Below, piece by piece: positions 1-5,344 of a stretch of 5,344 nucleotides of DNA. Position numbers and translations under genes: made by a program. Source of the DNA: Conexibacter sp. (GTDB taxonomy: Bacteria; Actinomycetota; Thermoleophilia; Solirubrobacterales; Solirubrobacteraceae); NCBI GenBank assembly GCA_025964215.1, contig JAOPZG010000620.1:1-5344 (forward strand). Reading direction: 5' to 3'. Numbering within the stretch: the first letter of the stretch is position 1; every line of letters starts with the position of its first letter. Under the pieces are notes generated by a model. It had not been told where the DNA came from, did not search any database, and saw only the letters and a list, made by a program, of their open reading frames with translations.

Positions 1-159
1 GCCGCGACCGGCACGCCCGCCGCCGTCACGCCACCACCCGCCACTTCCACACCATCGACCACCGGCGCGACCACCGCGCCCGCCACGCAGCAGCAGACCG
101 CGAGCGCGCCCACCACCGCCTCCACCTCCGGCGGCGCGGTGGCGCCCCCGCAGGGCTAG
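1..159 (+). CDS. C-terminal end of a protein in the ftsL position (partial, 5' end outside window)
   Basis: Frame 1 is open from the first base to a TAG at 157-159 and gives 52 residues. The composition is extreme: 14 Thr, 13 Ala, 9 Pro, 5 Ser, 5 Gly, 4 Gln (including a QQQ run) and 2 Val, with no charged or aromatic residue. This looks like a disordered, probably extracytoplasmic tail. No domain is visible in the part present. The stop lies only 4 bases before the ftsI start, so the two genes are almost certainly co-transcribed. In dcw clusters the gene just before ftsI is usually ftsL, a small single-pass membrane protein that recruits and activates the FtsWI synthase. In actinobacteria this slot often holds a divergent FtsL/septum-formation-initiator-like protein with a low-complexity tail. 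The FtsL assignment therefore rests on position only. The reading frame is well supported because the same-strand codons keep the G/C-rich third-position pattern. Confidence 0.7.
   Translation, partial: AATGTPAAVTPPPATSTPSTTGATTAPATQQQTASAPTTASTSGGAVAPPQG
151..155 (+). promoter_or_regulatory. weak ribosome-binding site for ftsI
   Basis: CAGGG ends 8 bases before the ATG at 164 and is a partial match to the GGAGG core. It lies inside the last codons of the upstream gene, so ftsI translation is probably helped by coupling to that gene's termination at 159. No other in-frame start codon lies in the roughly 25 bases upstream of 164, which supports this ATG. Confidence 0.45.
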
Positions 160-163
160 CACG

Positions 164-1831
164 ATGGTCCTGGTCGAGCGCCGCATCGGCCTCCTCTTCG
201 CGTTCTTCCTGTGCTTGATCCTGCTCGCGGGCCTGCGCTCGCTGCAGCTCGGCACGCTCAAGGGCGGGATGCTCGCCCGCGCCGCGACCAGCCAGCAGGT
301 CAGCGAGGCCGTCGTGCCCGCCCACCGCGGCACGATCGTCGACCGCAAGGGCACCGAGCTCGCCGTCTCGCAAGCCGCCGACGACGTCTCGGCCACGCCC
401 TACCTCGTCCCCGACAAGGTGAAGGCCGCGAAGCAGCTCGCCCCGCTGCTCGGCGCCGACGAGGACGACGTCCTGCGCAAGCTCTCGCTGCGCGACACCG
501 GCTTCGTCTACCTCGGCCACCACATCCCGGGCGAGCAGGCCGACAAGGTCAAGGCGCTCGCGATCCCGGGCATCGACCTGACCCCCGGCCAGCGCCGCAC
601 CTACCCGCACGACTTCCTCGCCTCCCAGGTCCTCGGCGGGGTCAACATGGAGGGCAAGGGCTACGCCGGCCTCGAGTACTCGCTCGACGCGCGCCTGCAC
701 GGCACCGACGGCAAGCGCCGCATCGTCCGCGACGGCGTCGGCCAGGACGTCCAGGTCCGCGACCTCAAGCGCGCGCAGCCCGGCAACGAGGTCGAGCTCT
801 CGCTGGACGCCAACATCCAGGACGACGTCGAGTCGGTCCTCGGCGGCATCGGCCGGACCTACCGCCCCAAGGGCGCGACCGCGATCGTCACCGACCCGCG
901 CAGCGGCGAGATCCTCGCCCTCGCCAACTGGCCGCAGATCAACGCCAACGACCCGTCGGCGGCCCCCGACTACGCGCGTCAGAACCGCGCGGTCGGCATC
1001 ACCTATGAGCCCGGCTCCACGTTCAAGGCGATCACCGTCGCCGCCGCGCTTGAGGACCACAAGGTCACGCCGCAGACCTCCTTCAACCTGCCGCCGCAGA
1101 TCGTCGTCGCCGACCGCACGATCAAGAACGCCGAGGATCGCGGCTGGGCGACGATGACGACGAGCGACATCCTGGCGCAGTCCGACAACGTCGGCGCGAT
1201 CACGATCGGCGAGCTCGTCGGCAAGCAGCGCTTCGACTACTACGTGCGCAAGTTCGGCTTCGGCAAGATCACCGGGACCGACCTCCCGGGCGAGGAGCAG
1301 GGCATCGTCCCGCAGTTGAAGAACTACTCGGGCTCCTCGATGGGCAACCTCCCGATCGGCCAGGGCGAGGCGGTCACGCCGATGCAGATCGCCCAGTTCT
1401 ACGGCGCCATCGCCAACGGCGGCATCCTGCGCACCCCGCACCTCGTGCGCCGCATCGACGGCCGCCTCCAGGCCCAGCCGGCCGCGCGCCGGATCATGTC
1501 GGCCGGCACGGCGGCGTCGCTGCGCAAGATGCTCGAGGGCGTCCTCGCGCCGGGCGGCACCGCGTCGGAGGTCAAGCCGATCCCGGGCTACACGCTCGCG
1601 GGCAAGACCGGCACGGCGAACAAGATCGACCCGATCACCCACGAGTACTCGCAGTCGGCCTACGTCGCCTCGTTCGTGGGCTTCGCGCCGGCACGCTCGC
1701 CGAAGCTCCTGATCTCGATCATGGTCGACGAGCCCAAGGGCGGGATCTACGGCGGGCAGGTCGCGGCGCCGGCGTTCGGGAAGATCGCCGGCTTCGCCCT
1801 GAACTACGAGAAGATCCCCCCGAGCAAGTAG
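164..1831 (+). CDS. ftsI: septal peptidoglycan D,D-transpeptidase (penicillin-binding protein, FtsI/PBP3-type)
   Basis: A 555-residue class B penicillin-binding protein that cross-links septal peptidoglycan and is the target of beta-lactams. After a 7-residue cytoplasmic stub containing RR, a single membrane anchor spans about residues 8-24. The dimerisation/pedestal domain follows, with the R55-G-x-I-x-D-R-x-G63 signature and GLE at 169-171. The transpeptidase domain starts near 235 and has the nucleophile motif S285-T-F-K288 (after YEPG), S340-D-N342, and K481-T-G-T484. The region around GQGEAVTPMQIA (399-410) is also typical. Length is normal for a class B enzyme lacking PASTA repeats; the protein ends at NYEKIPPSK, soon after the catalytic domain. 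Position after an ftsL-slot gene and before murE favours FtsI over the paralogous elongation PBP2 or the sporulation protein SpoVD. No key residue is missing and no frameshift is seen. The start is the only plausible one in frame. Confidence 0.95.
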   Translation: MVLVERRIGLLFAFFLCLILLAGLRSLQLGTLKGGMLARAATSQQVSEAVVPAHRGTIVDRKGTELAVSQAADDVSATPYLVPDKVKAAKQLAPLLGADEDDVLRKLSLRDTGFVYLGHHIPGEQADKVKALAIPGIDLTPGQRRTYPHDFLASQVLGGVNMEGKGYAGLEYSLDARLHGTDGKRRIVRDGVGQDVQVRDLKRAQPGNEVELSLDANIQDDVESVLGGIGRTYRPKGATAIVTDPRSGEILALANWPQINANDPSAAPDYARQNRAVGITYEPGSTFKAITVAAALEDHKVTPQTSFNLPPQIVVADRTIKNAEDRGWATMTTSDILAQSDNVGAITIGELVGKQRFDYYVRKFGFGKITGTDLPGEEQGIVPQLKNYSGSSMGNLPIGQGEAVTPMQIAQFYGAIANGGILRTPHLVRRIDGRLQAQPAARRIMSAGTAASLRKMLEGVLAPGGTASEVKPIPGYTLAGKTGTANKIDPITHEYSQSAYVASFVGFAPARSPKLLISIMVDEPKGGIYGGQVAAPAFGKIAGFALNYEKIPPSK

Positions 1832-1832
1832 G

Positions 1833-1853
1833 GGTGGCGGAGGCGACGCCACC
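1833..1853 (+). promoter_or_regulatory. hairpin in the ftsI-murE spacer with ribosome-binding core in its loop
   Basis: GGTGGCG at 1833-1839 is perfectly complementary to CGCCACC at 1847-1853, giving a 7-bp stem (six G-C pairs, one A-U) around the 7-base loop GAGGCGA. It starts two bases after the ftsI stop. The best Shine-Dalgarno core in the spacer, GGAGG at 1839-1843, has its first G in the stem and the rest in the loop. No T-run follows, so it is not a canonical intrinsic terminator, and murE must be read through it. It could affect murE translation initiation or mRNA stability, or be a chance product of high GC content. The complementarity is seen directly; any function is inference. Confidence 0.4.
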
Positions 1854-1862
1854 GCGCTCGAC

Positions 1863-3356
1863 ATGACCGAGCCAGCCGTGTCGCCGCAGCCGGGTCCCCA
1901 GGCCGGCATCCCTGTCGCTATGGTCGCCGCGATGCTTCTGGGCGACCTCTTCGAGGACTCGACGCTCCCGGTGCTCGACGTCGCCGCGCTCGCCTACGAC
2001 GCGCGCGCCGTGACCCCCGGCGCGGTCTTCTTCTGCGTGCGCGGCTTCACCGTCGACGGCCACCGCTACGCGCCCGAGGCCTTGGCCAACGGCGCGGTCG
2101 CGCTCGTGGTCGACCACCCGCTGGACATGGGCCTGCCCGAGGTGCTCGTGCCCGACGTCCGCGCCGCGATGGCGCCCGCCGCCGCGCGCCTGGCCGGCGA
2201 TCCCACCGCCGAGCTCGCGATGGTCGGGATCACGGGGACCAACGGCAAGACCACCACGTCCTACCTGACCCGCGCGCTGCTCGAGGCGGCGGGGAAGCAG
2301 ACCGGCCTGATCGGCACCGTGACCTCGTGGGTCGGCGGGACCGAGCACCCGGTCGTCCGCACGACGCCCGAGGCGATCGACCTCCAGCGCACCTTCCGCG
2401 CGATGCGCGACGGCGACGACGTCGCGGCCGTCATGGAGGTCTCCTCGCACGCCCTCTCGCTCGGCCGCGCCGACGCGATCCACTGGGACGTCGCCGCCTT
2501 CACCAACCTCACGCAGGACCACCTCGACTTCCACGCCGACATGGAGGACTACTTCCTGGCGAAGCGGAGGCTGTTCGAGGTCGCGGCCGAGCAGGGCGCG
2601 ACGCTGATCGCGTGCGTGGACGACGAGTACGGGGCGCGGCTCGCCCGTGAGTTCCCGCAGACCATCGGGATCGGCATCGACGCACCGCAAGCCACCCTGC
2701 GCGCGCGCGACCTGAAGGCCGGGCCGGCGAGCACCGACTTCACCCTCGACGGCACCGCCTTCCGCGCGCCGCTCCCCGGCCGCTTCAACGTCCTCAACGC
2801 GCTCGTGGCCATCGCCGCCGCCCGCGCGCTCGGGGTGGACGACGCGACGATCGCCGCCGCGCTGCCGGGCGCCGGCGGCGTCCCCGGGCGCTTCGAGCCG
2901 GTCGACGAGGGCCAGGCGTTCGCCGTCGTGGTCGACTACTCGCACAAGCCCGACGCGCTCGACAACGTCCTGCGCACCGCGCGCGAGCTCGCCATGCGCC
3001 ACCTGATCGTCGTCGTCGGCGCCGGCGGCGACCGCGACCGCGGCAAGCGCCCGCTGATGGGGGCCGCCGCCGCGCTCCACGCCGACGCGGTGATCATCAC
3101 CTCCGACAACCCGCGCAGCGAGGACCCCGAGGCGATCATCGCCGCGATCGCCGAGGGCGCCGGCCCCACCGCCACGCGGATCGCCGACCGCCGCGAGGCC
3201 ATCGACCACGCGATCGGCCTCGCCGGCCCGGGCGACGTCGTCGTCATCGCCGGCAAGGGCCACGAGACCTACCAGGAGATCGCGGGCGGCGTGAAGCTGC
3301 CGTTCGACGACCGCGAGGTCGCCCGGGAGGCGCTGCGTGCGCGCTTGGACCGCTGA
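1863..3356 (+). CDS. murE: UDP-N-acetylmuramoyl-L-alanyl-D-glutamate--2,6-diaminopimelate ligase
   Basis: A 497-residue cytoplasmic Mur ligase that adds the third stem-peptide residue to UDP-MurNAc-L-Ala-D-Glu using ATP. The N-terminal UDP-binding domain covers about residues 24-115. The central ATPase domain has the P-loop G125-T-N-G-K-T-T131, substrate-contacting TTPE (167-170), EVSSHAL (192-198), NLTQDHLDFH (215-224) and K234 in YFLAKRR, the expected carbamylated lysine. The C-terminal domain has GVPGRFE (339-345), DYSHKPD (358-364; the Lys resembles actinobacterial enzymes, where E. coli has DYAHTPD), GDRDRGKRP (389-397), D415-N-P-R418 and GKGHE (464-468). DNPR is the known determinant of meso-diaminopimelate rather than L-lysine specificity. 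The start is uncertain. ATG 1863 gives a Pro-rich leader of about 20 residues, and its nearest GGAGG ends 19 bases upstream; ATG 1920 or 1932 would give a more usual N-terminus but lack a clear ribosome-binding site. In the UDP-binding loop the common DSR is DAR (46-48). Confidence 0.95.
   Translation: MTEPAVSPQPGPQAGIPVAMVAAMLLGDLFEDSTLPVLDVAALAYDARAVTPGAVFFCVRGFTVDGHRYAPEALANGAVALVVDHPLDMGLPEVLVPDVRAAMAPAAARLAGDPTAELAMVGITGTNGKTTTSYLTRALLEAAGKQTGLIGTVTSWVGGTEHPVVRTTPEAIDLQRTFRAMRDGDDVAAVMEVSSHALSLGRADAIHWDVAAFTNLTQDHLDFHADMEDYFLAKRRLFEVAAEQGATLIACVDDEYGARLAREFPQTIGIGIDAPQATLRARDLKAGPASTDFTLDGTAFRAPLPGRFNVLNALVAIAAARALGVDDATIAAALPGAGGVPGRFEPVDEGQAFAVVVDYSHKPDALDNVLRTARELAMRHLIVVVGAGGDRDRGKRPLMGAAAALHADAVIITSDNPRSEDPEAIIAAIAEGAGPTATRIADRREAIDHAIGLAGPGDVVVIAGKGHETYQEIAGGVKLPFDDREVAREALRARLDR
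3325..3330 (+). promoter_or_regulatory. strong ribosome-binding site for murF, inside murE
   Basis: GGGAGG lies within the last codons of murE and ends 6 bases before the GTG at 3337, an ideal spacing. It decides the murF start: without it, the GTG overlapping the end of murE by 20 bases would be easy to dismiss. It is the best Shine-Dalgarno match and spacing of any gene start in this window. Confidence 0.75.
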
Positions 3357-4662
3357 GCGGATCGCGGAGGCGGCCGGCGCGCGGGTCGTCGAGCCCGGCC
3401 GGGCGTCGAGCGGTCCCGCGCGCGCCGTCATCGACTCGCGCCACGCGGGTCCCGGCGACCTCTTCGTCGGCCTGCCCGGCGAGCACGTCGATGGCGGGCG
3501 CTTCGCCGCCGGCGTCCTCGGCGCGGGCGCCTGGGGCGTCCTGGTCGACGAGGGCTGGGCCGGGGTCGAGGACCCCACGGAGGCCGGGGCGATCCTCGTC
3601 GCCGCCGACCCGCTGCTCGCGCTCCAGCGCCTCGCGACCGCCTGGCGCCGCGAGCTCGGCGCGCAGGTCATCGGCGTCACCGGCTCGACCGGCAAGACCT
3701 CCACGAAGGACCTGCTGGCCGCGATGGTCGACCAGCAGCGCCGCACCGTCGCCACCCCGCTGAACCTCAACACCGAGATCGGGCTCCCCCTGACCGTCCT
3801 GAGCGCGCCCGCGGGCACCGAGGTGCTCGTGCTGGAGATGGCGATGCGCGGGGCCGGCCAGATCGCCGAGCTCGCCCGGATCGCGGAGCCGGACGTCGGC
3901 GTCGTCGTCAACGTCGGGCCCGTCCACCTGGAGCTGCTCGGGACGATCGAGCGGATCGCCGCGACGAAGGCCGAGCTGCTCGAGGGCCTGCGGCCCGGCG
4001 GGACCGCGATCGTCCCGGCCGGCGAGCCGCTGCTCGCGACGCATCTCGAGGTCCTGCCCGACGGCGTCAGCACCGTGACCTTCGGCTCGGGGGGCGACGT
4101 GAGCGAGCTGCCCGACACTCTGGAGATCGGGGTGGGTGGGCGCCGTCTCAGCGCTCACATGCAGTCCAACGCGCTGGCGGCGCTGGCCGCCGCGCGCGCC
4201 GTCGGCGTCGAGCCCACCGGCCGCCTCGAGGTCGCCCTCAGCGGCCTGCGCGGCGAGCGCCGGGAGCTGGCCGGAGGGCTCGTCGTCATCGACGACTGCT
4301 ACAACGCCAACCCGATGTCGATGCGCGCCGCTCTCGACGACCTGTCCGCGTCGACACTCACCCCGCCCACCCGCCGCGTCGCCGTGCTCGGCGACATGCT
4401 CGAGCTGGGCCCTGAGGAGATCCGCTTCCACGAGGAGATCGGCGCCCACGCACGGGCGGTCGGGGTCGACCTGCTCGTGACCGTCGGCCCGCTCGCGGCG
4501 CACATGGGCCCGGCCTTCGGGGGCGAGACGGTCGCGGTCGGCGCGGCCGCCGACGTCGTCGGCGCGGTCCGCGAGCGCCTGCGCCCCGGCGACACGATCC
4601 TCGTCAAGGCCTCGCGCGGCGTCGGCCTCGAAGTGGTCGCCCAGGAACTGGCGGCCGCCTGA
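3337..4662 (+). CDS. murF: UDP-N-acetylmuramoyl-tripeptide--D-alanyl-D-alanine ligase
   Basis: A 441-residue cytoplasmic Mur ligase that adds D-Ala-D-Ala to UDP-MurNAc-tripeptide, giving the pentapeptide precursor used by MraY. The N-terminal domain has IDSRHAGPGDLFVGLPG (32-48). The ATPase domain has the P-loop G116-S-T-G-K-T-S-T123, LNLNTEIGLPLT (142-153), LEMAMRGAGQIAEL (166-179) and K211 in ATKAELL, the expected carbamylated lysine. The C-terminal part opens with the MurF hallmark D319-D-C-Y-N-A-N-P326 and continues with VLGDMLELG (350-358). The start is GTG 3337, chosen for the GGGAGG six bases upstream, and it overlaps murE by 20 bases in another frame. The segment between FG (249-250) and SAHMQSNALAAL (272-283) looks about 20 residues shorter than in E. 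coli MurF, and the usual GxHNxxNA motif reads AHMQSNA. All catalytic motifs are intact, so the enzyme should be active. Confidence 0.95.
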   Translation: MRAWTAERIAEAAGARVVEPGRASSGPARAVIDSRHAGPGDLFVGLPGEHVDGGRFAAGVLGAGAWGVLVDEGWAGVEDPTEAGAILVAADPLLALQRLATAWRRELGAQVIGVTGSTGKTSTKDLLAAMVDQQRRTVATPLNLNTEIGLPLTVLSAPAGTEVLVLEMAMRGAGQIAELARIAEPDVGVVVNVGPVHLELLGTIERIAATKAELLEGLRPGGTAIVPAGEPLLATHLEVLPDGVSTVTFGSGGDVSELPDTLEIGVGGRRLSAHMQSNALAALAAARAVGVEPTGRLEVALSGLRGERRELAGGLVVIDDCYNANPMSMRAALDDLSASTLTPPTRRVAVLGDMLELGPEEIRFHEEIGAHARAVGVDLLVTVGPLAAHMGPAFGGETVAVGAAADVVGAVRERLRPGDTILVKASRGVGLEVVAQELAAA

Positions 4663-5344
4663 TGGGCGAGGTGCTGATCGCCGGGATGGCGTCGCTGCTC
4701 ATCTGCATCTTCCTGAGCCCGTCGTTCATCTCCTACCTGCGGCGCCGCGAGTTCGGCCAGAACATCCGCGAGGAGGGGCCTGAGGGCCACCACGAGAAGG
4801 CCGGCACGCCCACGATGGGCGGGATCATCATCTTCACGGCGGTCTCGGTGCCGTTCCTGCTGCTGAGCGACTACGACTGGCGCTCGGTCGGCGTCTACGC
4901 GGTCGCCATGTTGTCCGCCTTGCTCGGCTTCGCCGACGACTTCATGAAGATCATCCGCCGCCGGTCGCTCGGGCTGAGCGGCAAGGCGAAGCTCGGCGGC
5001 CAGGTCGCGATCTCGCTGTTGTTGTGGTACATCGCCACGCAGAAGGCCGACCTGCCCGCGACGCTGCGCCTGCGCACGATCGACGCGACCGTCGACCTCG
5101 GGATCTTCTACCCGCTCTTCATCTACCTCGTGGTCGCGGGCACGACCAACGCGGTGAACCTGACCGACGGCCTCGACGGCCTCGCCGCCGGCTGCGCCGC
5201 GATCGTCCTGCTCGCCTACATCGGGATCACCTTCATCACGAGCGGCCAGGACGACCTCGCGCTGCTCGCCGGCTGCCTGGTCGGCGCGTGCGTCGGGTTC
5301 CTGTGGTTCAACGCGTTCCCGGCGACGATCTTCATGGGGGACAC
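4662..5344 (+). CDS. mraY: phospho-N-acetylmuramoyl-pentapeptide-transferase (3' end outside window)
   Basis: The first 227 complete codons of an integral membrane enzyme that transfers phospho-MurNAc-pentapeptide from UDP to undecaprenyl phosphate, making lipid I. Family signatures appear in order: QNIREEGPEGHHEKAGTPTMGG (33-54), the Mg-binding D92-D93 in GFADDFMK, GLSGKAK (104-110), NAVNLTDGLDGLA (163-175), and GFLWFN then FMGD (224-227), whose Asp is a proposed catalytic residue. Hydrophobic segments near 4-24, 52-68, 76-91, 112-125, 145-161, 174-192 and 199-216 fit the N-terminal part of the usual ten-helix topology. The later helices and the histidine-rich HxxxHH region lie beyond the window. 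The ATG shares its A with the murF stop (TGATG). The nearest purine-rich site, CAGGA at 4642-4646, is 15 bases away, so translation probably depends on reinitiation after murF. In-frame GTG 4671 or ATG 4686 are less likely starts because they would trim the first helix. Confidence 0.95.
   Translation, partial: MGEVLIAGMASLLICIFLSPSFISYLRRREFGQNIREEGPEGHHEKAGTPTMGGIIIFTAVSVPFLLLSDYDWRSVGVYAVAMLSALLGFADDFMKIIRRRSLGLSGKAKLGGQVAISLLLWYIATQKADLPATLRLRTIDATVDLGIFYPLFIYLVVAGTTNAVNLTDGLDGLAAGCAAIVLLAYIGITFITSGQDDLALLAGCLVGACVGFLWFNAFPATIFMGD

Noticed and set aside
1..159. Intergenic promoter region or simple-sequence repeat before ftsI
   Set aside because: The repeated ACC/GCC triplets stay in one open frame ending in a TAG 4 bases before ftsI and read as a Thr/Ala/Pro-rich protein tail. 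No -10/-35-like AT-rich element is present.
211..1008. Second + strand open frame (265 codons) inside ftsI
   Set aside because: An Arg/Pro/Ala-rich out-of-frame shadow of ftsI with no start signal or domain.
1833..1853. Intrinsic terminator after ftsI
   Set aside because: The stem is good but no T-run follows, and the next essential gene starts ten bases later with no promoter visible between, so termination here is unlikely.
26..1909. Long open reading frame (627 codons) on the minus strand opposite ftsI
   Set aside because: It is a mirror of ftsI: extreme G/C at third codon positions removes stop codons from the complementary frame. The product is low-complexity Arg/Asp/Leu/Val/Ala-rich with no domain, while the + strand encodes an intact FtsI.
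1719..4118. Very long open reading frame (799 codons) on the minus strand spanning murE and part of murF
   Set aside because: It crosses the boundaries of three well-supported + strand genes, is made of Arg/Gly/Ala/Val/Asp-rich low-complexity sequence and has no recognisable motif. It is a composition artefact.
3244..4503. Open reading frame (419 codons) on the minus strand opposite murF
   Set aside because: Same antisense artefact; the + strand frame carries all MurF motifs and a strong ribosome-binding site.

Overview
This window is a contiguous stretch of a division and cell wall (dcw) gene cluster from a very GC-rich bacterium. All genes are on the + strand, in the order [C-terminus of an FtsL-position protein] - ftsI - murE - murF - mraY (cut by the window end). 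The strong G/C bias at third codon positions, the meso-diaminopimelate-type MurE and the dcw order suggest an Actinomycetota member. The compact FtsI without PASTA domains and the flavour of the MurF and MraY sequences fit the deep-branching Thermoleophilia/Solirubrobacterales better than mycobacteria or streptomycetes. That placement is an inference from remembered family features, not a database result.

Layout. Bases 1-159 encode the last 52 residues of a protein ending in a charge-free Ala/Thr/Pro/Ser tail, in the slot where ftsL normally sits. Four bases later ftsI begins (164-1831), encoding the septal transpeptidase with all three active-site motifs. A 31-base spacer (1832-1862) carries a perfect 7-bp hairpin whose loop holds most of a GGAGG ribosome-binding core. 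murE (1863-3356) follows. murF (3337-4662) starts at a GTG inside the end of murE, with a strong ribosome-binding site. mraY starts at 4662 in a TGATG stop/start overlap and runs off the end after 227 complete codons.

How they work together. MurE adds the third stem-peptide residue (predicted meso-DAP) to UDP-MurNAc-L-Ala-D-Glu. MurF adds D-Ala-D-Ala to complete UDP-MurNAc-pentapeptide. MraY transfers phospho-MurNAc-pentapeptide to undecaprenyl phosphate to give lipid I. After later steps by genes outside the window, FtsI cross-links the new septal peptidoglycan, probably in a complex with the FtsL-position protein. The tight spacing and overlaps indicate one polycistronic transcript with translational coupling. 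No promoter, terminator, mobile element, RNA gene or CRISPR array is visible.

This is essentially an ordinary housekeeping region. I found no evidence of an undescribed system. The points worth a second look are small: the murE leader hairpin, the uncertain murE start, the charge-free tail of the upstream protein and a shortened segment in MurF.
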